64,000 nucleotides of DNA from Jeotgalicoccus meleagridis (GTDB lineage: Bacteria > Bacillota > Bacilli > Staphylococcales > Salinicoccaceae). Under the pieces are notes generated by a model. That model was not told where the DNA came from. It worked only from the letters and a program-made list of their open reading frames with translations, and searched no databases. The stretch covers positions 370,342 to 434,341 of the forward strand of contig NZ_CAJEWD010000008.1 of NCBI RefSeq assembly GCF_903994045.1. Reading direction: 5' to 3'. This document shows positions 26,285-34,900 of the stretch, piece by piece. The position numbers and the translations under genes were made by a program. Positions within the stretch are counted from its first letter, which is position 1, and every line of letters begins with the position of its first letter.

Positions 26285-26722
26285 TTATTCTTTAGTTAGA
26301 GTTAGTCTTTCTTCAAACGATTTATGATAACTGACTCGTATATTGTCTGCATTATCAATTGATTCAATAGGTCCTTTTGAAGTTAGCTTTGTCTCAATAA
26401 ACTCATCATCATTAAAGTATGAAATATAAGCATCGATATTTAACACATATGTTTCACTACTATCATATTCTATTTTAGGTGACACTCTATAATCAATGCT
26501 ACCAGCGTGTTCACCATTAAAGTTCACCCAGCCAGCTTCTGAATCGTTAAGGTTTAAGACTGATTCTCCATTAGCTACGTTGCTTGTTTCTTTTATTTCA
26601 CTAGTTTCTTCAGATAAATTATTATTATCATCTGTTTCTTCTTCATTATTCCCATCTTCCCCGCTACATGCGGATAAAACTAATAATGTAGTCCCAAAAA
26701 CCAATAAAGATCTAAATTTCAT
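26285..26722 (-). CDS. Lipoprotein, paralogue of the one at 17445
   Basis: A 145-residue predicted lipoprotein with lipobox LSAC (cysteine near residue 19). A low-complexity Glu/Asp/Asn/Ser/Thr spacer of about 50 residues follows, then the same small beta domain as in the lipoprotein at 17445 (GWVNFNGE, KIEYDSSETYVLN, AYISYFNDDEFIET, LTLTKE). The longer spacer would let the domain reach further from the membrane. GGAGGG precedes the ATG. It is transcribed alone, flanked by two plus-strand genes. Probable exported partner of the polysaccharide system, by location. Confidence 0.75.
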   Translation of the reverse strand: MKFRSLLVFGTTLLVLSACSGEDGNNEEETDDNNNLSEETSEIKETSNVANGESVLNLNDSEAGWVNFNGEHAGSIDYRVSPKIEYDSSETYVLNIDAYISYFNDDEFIETKLTSKGPIESIDNADNIRVSYHKSFEERLTLTKE

Positions 26723-26891
26723 TTATTTCCCTCCATTTATTTAAATATTACACTTCTAATAATATCAAACATTTAAGATTAAAGTTCTTTTTCTTTTAAA
26801 GTTATAATAATTTATAAATCGGAATTAGACTTTAATGTTATGATAATATAAACTTTTAATATAAATAACATTATAAATGAGGTACTGTTAT

Positions 26892-28097
26892 ATGGACGAG
26901 CTACTCTTAAAAAAAACTATGGAAAAACTAAATTTAAAAGACAGAAAGGAAATCGAATATCCTGCCGATGCTACTACAGATTTACTAATCCAAAGTCAAT
27001 TTGCTTTGAAAAATGCTAATATTCCATTCAAAAAAATACCTAAAAAATCTACTAAAAGAAAAGGATATTTCCTCAGGCTTTTTGATGAAAATCAAAAACC
27101 ATTTCTAGATTTTACTAAAGGATTTTACCCTAACAACATAGGTATTGGTAAAGTAATTTCGAACGATAAATTATTAACAGAACAATTTTTAACTTATGCA
27201 GGTGTGAAAACCCCAAATACAAAATTTTTCAAGCCAAGTGAGTATTCAAGTGCAGTTCGATATGTTAATTCCCAAGACGGCAAGTGTGTATTAAAACCTA
27301 AAGATCTAAGACAATCTCTTGGAGCATTTAGAGATGTTGATAGTTCCAATATAGATAGCGCTTGGCATAAAAATTTAAAAATTCAAAAACAATATAAAGT
27401 GAAGAACCCATTAATAATCATACAAAAGCAAGTCGAAGGTCTTGAATTAAGGATAACTGTGTTAGAAGGCAAAGCTGATACAGCTACATTACGAGCACCT
27501 GGTTATGTTGTAGGTGATGGCAAGTCTAGTATAAAAAGTTTAATTGATCAAAAAAATGAAATAAGAAAGAAAAATAACTTCCACTTTAAAAACCCATTTA
27601 AATTAAACAAAATTTTAGAAGATAGCTTACACAATAGAGATTTAAGCTTAGATTCTATATTAGATAAGGATGAATATTTAATATTATACCCTACAGTTGG
27701 TATAGCAACTGGACGCGATAACATTGAAATCAGTGAATTTATTCATCCAAATATTTTCAGACAAGCAGAAGATGCAGTAACTGCAATTCCTAATGTTCAC
27801 ACAGCTGGAGTTGATATTATAATAAGTAACCTAGACGCAAATGAAGGTACTGTACTTGAAGTTAACCAAAACCCTGCATTTCAAGTGAACTATTTTAATA
27901 TGTATGGAAAGCAACAAGACCCATTATCAACTCTTTTTTCAAACTTTAAATTAGAGCATAAAGTTTTAAATGAAAATATTAAACTAAAAGATTTAGATCA
28001 AAATGAGCTTGATACAATATTAGAGCGATATCGTTTCTTGTTTAAAAAACAGAATATTTTAGCTGATAGTATCAAACAAATAATTCAAGAAAAATAA
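26892..28097 (+). CDS. ATP-grasp ligase, cyanophycin-synthetase type (copy 1)
   Basis: A 401-residue ATP-grasp protein. The order of motifs matches the ligase module of cyanophycin synthetase and related D-Ala-D-Ala-ligase folds: LTYAGVKTPNTKFF, CVLKPKDLRQSLGAF near residue 133, VEGLELRITVLEGKADTATLRAPGYVVGDG split over two strands, and the magnesium-binding TVLEVNQNPAF near 320. Such enzymes form an acyl-phosphate and join amino acids or amines by amide bonds. I chose the ATG at 26892, eight bases after GAGGT; the ATG at 26877 has no ribosome-binding site. It is on the opposite strand to most of the locus and converges with the asparagine-synthetase-like gene at 28114. Substrates unknown; attaching amino acids to the polymer is inferred. 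Confidence 0.8.
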   Translation: MDELLLKKTMEKLNLKDRKEIEYPADATTDLLIQSQFALKNANIPFKKIPKKSTKRKGYFLRLFDENQKPFLDFTKGFYPNNIGIGKVISNDKLLTEQFLTYAGVKTPNTKFFKPSEYSSAVRYVNSQDGKCVLKPKDLRQSLGAFRDVDSSNIDSAWHKNLKIQKQYKVKNPLIIIQKQVEGLELRITVLEGKADTATLRAPGYVVGDGKSSIKSLIDQKNEIRKKNNFHFKNPFKLNKILEDSLHNRDLSLDSILDKDEYLILYPTVGIATGRDNIEISEFIHPNIFRQAEDAVTAIPNVHTAGVDIIISNLDANEGTVLEVNQNPAFQVNYFNMYGKQQDPLSTLFSNFKLEHKVLNENIKLKDLDQNELDTILERYRFLFKKQNILADSIKQIIQEK

Positions 28098-28123
28098 GAA
28101 TCCATAAGGATTCTTATTTTTTT
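28096..28123 (+). terminator. Rho-independent terminator of the ATP-grasp gene
   Basis: An 8-bp stem (AAGAATCC with GGATTCTT) with a four-base loop is followed by ATTTTTTT. It overlaps the stop codon of the convergent gene at 28114. Confidence 0.8.
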
Positions 28124-29931
28124 CTTTGTTCAATTTTTATTCTCCCCGCATCTACCCACGTAGATGTAGTGAAATTAGCTCTATAAACTATATTTACTAC
28201 TACAGGTTTATCTATAATTTCAATATCTATCCCCTTATTCAAGTCCAATATATCATACACTTCTATACTATCACTTTTCTTCAAGATGATATTTATTTTA
28301 TTTTTTGCTTTCTGATTTCTATAAAAACTTGTAAGCTTTACCGTTATTGGTTCAGCAAACTTTTCTATAGAAAAGCTATAAGAATCATAAATATTAGTTA
28401 ATTGAACATCTGGTTTTACCAATAAAGATCCATTCTCTTCTATGAGCTCTATTTTATTAATCGCTTTGACTAAAATATTTCCAATAGAACTAGTTTCTAA
28501 ATCATCATCATTTTCTTGGTCATTTTCTTTGACAGAAACTAGGGAGTTAATACCAAATTTCAATAGTACAGGCCAATAGTTATTAATAATTTCTTTATAT
28601 AAACGAAATTCTCTTTTTTCATCTGTTGGTGGAGTTTGAATATAATCAATCATCTTTCTACAGTTAGTAAATATAAACTCTTCAGTTTCTGGATCCGTTT
28701 CTAAAGTTAGCATGCTATGCCAATTACCCATACGAGATTCTAAATGGAATAAATCAAAGTAATGTCTACCTTTAGTTATTCCTTCAGAGATTAAATTCCT
28801 TGTAAAGTAAGACTCAACTTCCTCATCAAAATCAGCATGATCAAAAAATCTTTGTGGCAAACCATGAACACATTTTTTATAAAACTCAAGTGTATCTTCT
28901 TGCTTATCTAATTCACTTGGAAAGTCTGCTTTACCCATACCAAAAACAGTTGATTTCACATGAATTGCTTTATTATAATACTTCTTTTTATAATAATTTG
29001 CTAAAGCATAGGCATGTTTAGAATTATAGATTTTATTTAATTCTTTTACTTCTTCTTTACTCGGTGTATATTCAGAAAGTTTAATTATGCTGTGATTCCA
29101 ACCTAAATAATCACGCATATCTGTTGTGATTTTCTCATCTATTTTATATATTTTTTTTGCCATTTTAGTTGCTAGTTTTTTTCTTGATTGTGTATATGTA
29201 AGGTACTCCATTTCATTACTAAAATCGCGAGTCAATGCTGCAGAAACTCTTGAATCAACCCCTGCTGTAACAGTAACAAACTTATCATTTTCAATACTTT
29301 CTAAAAATCGTCTACTTTCATCTAGATAAGGTTTCATTTCTTTAAATACTTCAATGCTAGATTTTTTGTTAAGTTCAACTCTAGGATAAAATCTTGTAAA
29401 CTCAAATGTTTCATAATCCAAGTATAAACTTGGATTAAATTTATATACTTCTTTAAATCTTGTAAAGTCTAGTTCAGTATGAAACCCAGCTGATCTCTGT
29501 TCTAGTTGAATATCAAACTCGTTTAATATTTCACGCATTATTGAATCATGAGAACTTAGTATTTTACTCTCCTCATGGTAAACTAATGGTCTTAATTGAG
29601 AAGCATCACTAAAAATTCTTGTAATACCTTCTTTGTAAATTATAAAATTATACCTTCCATTAATATAATCGAGTTCTTCTTCTAGATTATTACTCTTAAG
29701 AATATTTATTAATATATCTTCTCTGTCTATATTTCCATCTCTAATATCAAAACAATAGCCAATCATGGTGATGGAATTACTACCATCTTGTACTTGAATT
29801 ATGTCTACTGTCTGATCATAGTATAAATTTAAACTTTCTATATTTACTCTTTTAAAGTCGGACAACACATTATCTAAATTCCATTCACTAATCACATAGC
29901 TTGATTCGTAATTAATGTCTTTTACTTTCAT
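28114..29931 (-). CDS. Asparagine-synthetase-like protein with altered PP-loop (copy 3)
   Basis: A 605-residue third copy of the asparagine-synthetase-like family. The N-terminal amidotransferase-like half keeps GYCFDIRDGN, NGRYNFIIY and IFSDASQLRPLVY but starts MKVK, so the catalytic Cys2 is absent. The PP-loop reads TVTAGVDSRVSAA near residue 221; the second glycine of the usual GG pair is alanine. The synthetase core retains FHLESRMGNWHS. A C-terminal domain of about 130 residues is beta-rich and ends in TSTWVDAGRIKIEQ, like the end of copy 2. GGGGTG precedes the ATG. It lies directly after the ATP-grasp gene at 29967, 35 bp apart, in the same transcript. Whether the Gly-to-Ala change abolishes ATP use is unclear. 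Confidence 0.75.
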   Translation of the reverse strand: MKVKDINYESSYVISEWNLDNVLSDFKRVNIESLNLYYDQTVDIIQVQDGSNSITMIGYCFDIRDGNIDREDILINILKSNNLEEELDYINGRYNFIIYKEGITRIFSDASQLRPLVYHEESKILSSHDSIMREILNEFDIQLEQRSAGFHTELDFTRFKEVYKFNPSLYLDYETFEFTRFYPRVELNKKSSIEVFKEMKPYLDESRRFLESIENDKFVTVTAGVDSRVSAALTRDFSNEMEYLTYTQSRKKLATKMAKKIYKIDEKITTDMRDYLGWNHSIIKLSEYTPSKEEVKELNKIYNSKHAYALANYYKKKYYNKAIHVKSTVFGMGKADFPSELDKQEDTLEFYKKCVHGLPQRFFDHADFDEEVESYFTRNLISEGITKGRHYFDLFHLESRMGNWHSMLTLETDPETEEFIFTNCRKMIDYIQTPPTDEKREFRLYKEIINNYWPVLLKFGINSLVSVKENDQENDDDLETSSIGNILVKAINKIELIEENGSLLVKPDVQLTNIYDSYSFSIEKFAEPITVKLTSFYRNQKAKNKINIILKKSDSIEVYDILDLNKGIDIEIIDKPVVVNIVYRANFTTSTWVDAGRIKIEQRKK

Positions 29932-29966
29932 TATTGCACCCCATAATCATAATGCTCATTAATTTA

Positions 29967-31118
29967 CTAATGTTTTTCGAGTAGTTTCCTTGAGTATCTA
30001 TCTTTTAATAATGAAAACTTATATATATTATTCAACATAACAACACTATCGTTGTCTATTTTAATATTATTCATGATTTCACCTTTTAATTTAAGTATTT
30101 TTAATAAATCTTTAAAAGGTTCCTTTGGACTTCCCTTTAAGGGAAGATGATGCATTGTATGGTTGGCATTAGTATTGATTTCTATTATAAAGGCCTCGTC
30201 CTTAGTAAAGTCCTCGGTCATCATGTCTACACCACCACTATAAAATCCGGGAATAGAAGCTATAGAGTTCAAAGCTATTTCTTTAATCTCATCAGAGACA
30301 ATATCAGTAATATCAATACTCTCACCACCAAGGGTTAAGTTAGATATGTCACTTAATAGATATACTTCATTATTTTTTAAAATATCATCTAAAGACTTAT
30401 TATCGCTTGCAAGTCTGGTTATAAGTTTCTTATCAATAGGTATCAATTTCTTTTGAAAGTATTTTATTAGAATTCTTTCATCATTTTTCTCTTTGATAAG
30501 TTCCTGAATTGTACTCTTACCATCACCTACAACATGTGCAGGTAATCTCAAAGTAACTGCCGATACTTGCCCCTCAATTACTGATACCCTAACATCGAAA
30601 CCGCTAACAAAACGTTGAACGATACAAGTCGGATTCTTAACTTTACTCTTTCTCTGTGCATGAATCGATGCGTTCCATGAATTGACGAAATTTTCACTAG
30701 TTACATTTAATTCGATACCTTTTCCACCAGCTAATGACAAGGGTTTTAACACAAATGCAGAATCTGGATTACTGTCTACATATTCTTTAGCTTCTTTAAA
30801 TTCTGTTACGGTAAACACTTTAGAATTTAAACTCAGAAAACCCTGGTCATTTAAAAACTTCTCAAGCTTATACTTATCCCTACATAGATTAAATGCTTCT
30901 TTAGATGTAGTAGACACTCTTAAGCCTTTTAGGCTACCAATTAATCTACTTCCATCATAAAAGTTTGTTAATTTTAGTTTTCTGTCTCTCTTAATTACTA
31001 AGCCGATATCTCTCGCATAACTATCTAAAAATTCGGATGTAACATTCTTTGAATCATCATAAGAATTATTATTGATTTTACTATATTTCAGAATTACTTC
31101 CTCTAATAATTTATTCAT
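29967..31118 (-). CDS. ATP-grasp ligase, cyanophycin-synthetase type (copy 2)
   Basis: A 383-residue paralogue of the ATP-grasp protein at 26892. Motifs in order: FVLKPLSLAGGKGIEL near residue 125 (phosphate-loop lysine and glycine-rich loop), CIVQRFVSGFDVRVSVIEG, TLRLPAHVVGDGKSTIQELI, LTLGGESIDITD, SGGVDMM, and FIIEINTNANHTMH with the metal-binding Glu and Asn near 315. The INTNAN-x-x-MHH ending is closer to classical cyanophycin-synthetase sequence than copy 1. ATG at 31118 follows GGGGCG by eight bases. It lies between a giant glycosyltransferase and an asparagine-synthetase-like gene, so two different amide-forming activities are produced together. Substrates not known. Confidence 0.82.
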   Translation of the reverse strand: MNKLLEEVILKYSKINNNSYDDSKNVTSEFLDSYARDIGLVIKRDRKLKLTNFYDGSRLIGSLKGLRVSTTSKEAFNLCRDKYKLEKFLNDQGFLSLNSKVFTVTEFKEAKEYVDSNPDSAFVLKPLSLAGGKGIELNVTSENFVNSWNASIHAQRKSKVKNPTCIVQRFVSGFDVRVSVIEGQVSAVTLRLPAHVVGDGKSTIQELIKEKNDERILIKYFQKKLIPIDKKLITRLASDNKSLDDILKNNEVYLLSDISNLTLGGESIDITDIVSDEIKEIALNSIASIPGFYSGGVDMMTEDFTKDEAFIIEINTNANHTMHHLPLKGSPKEPFKDLLKILKLKGEIMNNIKIDNDSVVMLNNIYKFSLLKDRYSRKLLEKH

Positions 31119-31157
31119 TAAAATTCGCCCCATTACAATGTACAAGTAGTATTCATA

Positions 31158-33764
31158 CTACTTGTACTCCAATCTAACATTATTCAAGAATTCTTGAACT
31201 TCAATTTCATACTTAGGATTAAATTGCTCATATAAATCAATAATATCTAAGAAGCGTCTTACAGCGTCTGGCTTATCTGACTCTGCCACCCTTTCTAATC
31301 TCGGTATATACCACTTTCTTACATAAAAACTTAGTCTTTCTTTCAAGTATACATCAAGCAGTCCATATTTTTTCAAGAAAGGAATTCTTTCTAATTCGAG
31401 CACATAATATTTGTCGAAAAATGTCTTAGAGACGGTGTTTGTCACACTTCCAGAAACAGCAGCATAATAAACGTGTATGAACTTATCAATTCCTTGGATA
31501 CTATTACAATTTAATACAAGTTCTTGGAAGAACATAGTATCTTGACCCGCTGCACCTTCAATCATAATCAAGTCATTATCAATAATGATTGATCTTTTAA
31601 CTATTAATGCCTGAATACTCTGGACTCTCATTGCAGCTCTAACCATGTATTCTTTAGGATCTGAAATGAATAGTTTCCCAAAGTTATATTTTTTTATTGT
31701 TCCTGTATATTTACCTGCTGTACGTTTGTCACTATCTTCTTTGATGATATTTCCAACTACCATATCAACGTCTTTTTCTTTGATTAGATTCAGCATTTGA
31801 TGGAAACCATCACCAGTTGCTTCATTATCTGGGTCTAGATAAGTAATAAAATCTGTTGTAGCTAATCTAGCTCCTTTATTTCTTGGTCTTGATGCACTTC
31901 CTGAACCTGTTTCAAATTCATAATATACAATATCTGGATGACGTCTTAGTATACGATTGATAATTTTAATAGTAGTTTCATCAGTACTTCCATCGTTAAC
32001 AAAGATGATTTCCATCTTATCAAAACTTGAGGATCGTTTTAGACTTGCAAAACACTTCTCTTCCAAATAGGTACCATTATTATGAATCGGTACAATCACA
32101 CTAAGTTCTTTTGATTTGTTAAATACATTAGTTATTTCTTCATTTAATTTTTTCTCAATAATTTCTTGATTATCTAAATTATAACCTTTCTTAATTTCAT
32201 GAATTCCCTCTATATTATTGAGAGCAGCTGTATCATACATAGTTTTATACATATTATTAGAATATTCCGTGTAAACATGTGAAGAAACATCATTTAGTTT
32301 AGAAACGAAATTAACATCCGTATATTTAAAACCGGAGTAGAGTTCTTCTAAATAATACTCTTCATATAAATAATCTTTTCCAAAAAAAGTTACAAAATCA
32401 TATTCTTTGATCATATCAAGAGTCAGATTATCTAGTAATACTGATGCTTTGTTATCAAATAACTGTCTATCATAATCATCTTGTAAAGTATCATCTTCAA
32501 GTACGACTAAAACATTTGATTTTATGATAGGTAGATTTATGCCTATATCATGAGCGATCTGCATAATTCGATGATATGTAGTGTGTTCTTTCATGACAGT
32601 TCTTATACTTTTCGCCTGAAGTTCTTTTAAATCCTCATCAGATGTATTGTGAATTACTTTAAAATCATCAGGTGCATTAATCATACGTACATTAGGGAAT
32701 TGATTATTAATACCCGTATTATAATTTGATAATAAAATATTTCCAAATGCTTGCAATTCGTAGACTCTATTTGCAAACATCGTGTTGGAGTATTTAACAG
32801 AATTCATATTGATACTCCATCTAAATATTTTATGCAGTTTCATTAAAAATTCATGATTCACTGGTGGAGTTAAATAGGGAATAAATTCTTCCGGAAATTG
32901 GTATCTTGGATCTTGAAGCTCTAAATTTCTATCTATAATAGTTAATGGCACATTTTCTTTGATTATTGATTTGAATAATCTAGAAGTTTCAGTCATTCTT
33001 ACTGGATATTTCGTTAACCAACTTCCAGCAAAAAGTACCTCATCTTTGTATTCATTTGAAATATCACTTCTTGTACCAACTGGATTATGAATAAGTGGGT
33101 TTACTCCAAACTGAAGTACTCCAACATTCTCATTAGAAGTATACTTTTTATATAATCTGACCATTTCGCTTGCACTAGTATATATATATTGACAATGTTT
33201 AGCTAAACTCTTAAATAAGTTATAGTTCACTGGATCCTCTTTAGAATAAAATACAGTCGGTATCCCACGTCTATTATATTCTTCAGCTAAATCTATCATT
33301 TGTCTTCTAATCGGACCATTCGCACTTGAAGAACCTAGCCAACTTTGATCAATTCCTCTCCATGTTGTCGCAAAAATAACAAAATCATAATTTTTATAAT
33401 CAAAACGTTCGTGTCTAGAAATATAATCGACATTAGCAACATCTTTAAAAGAATTATAAAGAAATTCATCTGCAATCAAGCCGATATGGATATTTAATTT
33501 TTTGAAAACTCTACTCCCATTACTGTCAGGAATGCTTTCAACCACTTTTTTAAATTTATCCAATGCTTCATCACGTTTTAAATCTTTTATTTTCAGATAA
33601 TAAAATGGATCTGAATCTTGTTTGAATAAATAATTTGGACTATATTCATGTATATTCACACTGGGATTCAAAGTATTAATCATAGTGTTTAGAGTTTTGT
33701 CAAAGTCTGAATCTAATTCTCTATAATACTTGTCCAGTGCATGCCTAAGCTCATCTCTTTCCAT
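31158..33764 (-). CDS. Giant glycosyltransferase: CgeB-like GT-B domain plus GT2 domain (copy 2)
   Basis: An 868-residue protein with two fused glycosyltransferase domains. The N-terminal half is a CgeB-like GT-B domain: FATTWRGIDQSW, PTVFYSKEDPVN, LQFGVNPLIHNPVG, then MFANRVYELQAFG near residue 333. The C-terminal half, from about 555, is GT2: LSVIVPIHNNG, EIIFVNDGSTDE, GSGSASRPRN, YLDPDNE near 646, and IEGAAGQDTMFFQELVLN. It is strikingly similar to the protein at 36667 throughout. It is preceded by a GW/SH3-coiled-coil gene in both cases. Each protein may add a two-sugar unit or alternate linkages; this is inference. There is no membrane segment, so it acts in the cytosol on a lipid-linked chain. 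Confidence 0.85.
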   Translation of the reverse strand: MERDELRHALDKYYRELDSDFDKTLNTMINTLNPSVNIHEYSPNYLFKQDSDPFYYLKIKDLKRDEALDKFKKVVESIPDSNGSRVFKKLNIHIGLIADEFLYNSFKDVANVDYISRHERFDYKNYDFVIFATTWRGIDQSWLGSSSANGPIRRQMIDLAEEYNRRGIPTVFYSKEDPVNYNLFKSLAKHCQYIYTSASEMVRLYKKYTSNENVGVLQFGVNPLIHNPVGTRSDISNEYKDEVLFAGSWLTKYPVRMTETSRLFKSIIKENVPLTIIDRNLELQDPRYQFPEEFIPYLTPPVNHEFLMKLHKIFRWSINMNSVKYSNTMFANRVYELQAFGNILLSNYNTGINNQFPNVRMINAPDDFKVIHNTSDEDLKELQAKSIRTVMKEHTTYHRIMQIAHDIGINLPIIKSNVLVVLEDDTLQDDYDRQLFDNKASVLLDNLTLDMIKEYDFVTFFGKDYLYEEYYLEELYSGFKYTDVNFVSKLNDVSSHVYTEYSNNMYKTMYDTAALNNIEGIHEIKKGYNLDNQEIIEKKLNEEITNVFNKSKELSVIVPIHNNGTYLEEKCFASLKRSSSFDKMEIIFVNDGSTDETTIKIINRILRRHPDIVYYEFETGSGSASRPRNKGARLATTDFITYLDPDNEATGDGFHQMLNLIKEKDVDMVVGNIIKEDSDKRTAGKYTGTIKKYNFGKLFISDPKEYMVRAAMRVQSIQALIVKRSIIIDNDLIMIEGAAGQDTMFFQELVLNCNSIQGIDKFIHVYYAAVSGSVTNTVSKTFFDKYYVLELERIPFLKKYGLLDVYLKERLSFYVRKWYIPRLERVAESDKPDAVRRFLDIIDLYEQFNPKYEIEVQEFLNNVRLEYK

Positions 33765-33780
33765 TAGTCACACTCTTTCA

Positions 33781-34890
33781 TTAAAAGAATTTTCTGATCC
33801 CAGATTTTTGTTTTTTTAAGATCTTATACTTATCATCAAGATTCGCTAGCTTGTCTTCTACTAATTCCATACGTTCCTTGTATTTATCTTTTTGAGCCTC
33901 AAGTCTTTCCTTATATTCTAGCTGATGCTCCAAACGATTACTCGCTAGTTTAAAATCATTTTGAGACTGTCTTAACTTCCTTCTTAAATCTAAGTTTTCA
34001 TTTTTTATAGACTTCAGTTCATCTTTAATTTCATCGATATTATCTGTAGAGTTTTTAGGACTAGCTAAAGATAGATACTTTCTAACTTCTGTATTATTTA
34101 GATAATCTTTTGCACCAATGATAGTTTTCAACATATCAATAGACTTTTGTTTTGATTCATGTGCACTATACATTAAATCATCATATTTAAGTTGTTCTAT
34201 TGATTTCTCTTCATTTGCCAACTCAGGTATATTTATCCCTATCAAACTTTCGATAGGTGTCCAATAAGTATTTCCCTGTATAACAACACTTGCAATTCCT
34301 ATTTTTAAGAAAGCTGTATTCAATAAGCCTTTTTGAAACTCAGGCACATGAGAAACAGGATTATTTAATTTACTGTTACTATAAATTTCATCAGATATTA
34401 TATTACTCTTATCAATTGGTAATTTTAATTCAATTAATGGATCTAAATAAGCCGCTTTATGAAAACCATGAAATTTATTTTTCAGAAATACACTATAATA
34501 TTTTTCTCCATTATAAGTAATTTCAGATTTAACAGTGAGCATATTATCTTTGAAATGAGATATGAAGTCTTTACTAATCCCCATTCTCTCATTCAATTCA
34601 TTCGGTTGAAATACTGATTCAATGACTTTATATAATTTAGGTTGGTATCTATATATTTGAATCGAGTTTGAAAGTTTTATCCAGCCTAGTTCCGTATCTT
34701 CATGTTGTATTAAATGCCAAATTTCGTTTCCTATCATTTCTTGAGTTATTGACGTAACTACTGAAAAAACATAGTCATCTACATTCTCAAATTCTAAATG
34801 ATCATATAAACTCTTGTAAATTTTTGTAGATTTATCTTCTACTAAAATATATTGCTTAGGGTATTTTAAAATCCCAGCACTAATAGACAT
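33781..34890 (-). CDS. GW/SH3-like protein with C-terminal coiled coil (copy 1)
   Basis: A 369-residue protein with no signal peptide. The first 280 residues contain several small beta modules; the clearest is WHLIQHEDTELGWIKLSN followed by IQIYRYQPK, matching QIQHEDERLGWVNLNN in the copy at 39320. The last 80 residues form a strong coiled coil (heptads through LKSIKNENLDLRRKL and DKYKERMELVEDKL). Start at 34890 follows AGGAGG by about five bases; the frame extends to 34917 but that part overlaps this site. It is ten bases after the heparinase-like gene and 16 bases before the giant glycosyltransferase. Likely a scaffold that joins the transferase to another partner or to the polymer; inferred from architecture and constant neighbourhood. 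Confidence 0.7.
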   Translation of the reverse strand: MSISAGILKYPKQYILVEDKSTKIYKSLYDHLEFENVDDYVFSVVTSITQEMIGNEIWHLIQHEDTELGWIKLSNSIQIYRYQPKLYKVIESVFQPNELNERMGISKDFISHFKDNMLTVKSEITYNGEKYYSVFLKNKFHGFHKAAYLDPLIELKLPIDKSNIISDEIYSNSKLNNPVSHVPEFQKGLLNTAFLKIGIASVVIQGNTYWTPIESLIGINIPELANEEKSIEQLKYDDLMYSAHESKQKSIDMLKTIIGAKDYLNNTEVRKYLSLASPKNSTDNIDEIKDELKSIKNENLDLRRKLRQSQNDFKLASNRLEHQLEYKERLEAQKDKYKERMELVEDKLANLDDKYKILKKQKSGIRKFF

Positions 34891-34900
34891 AATTGACCTC

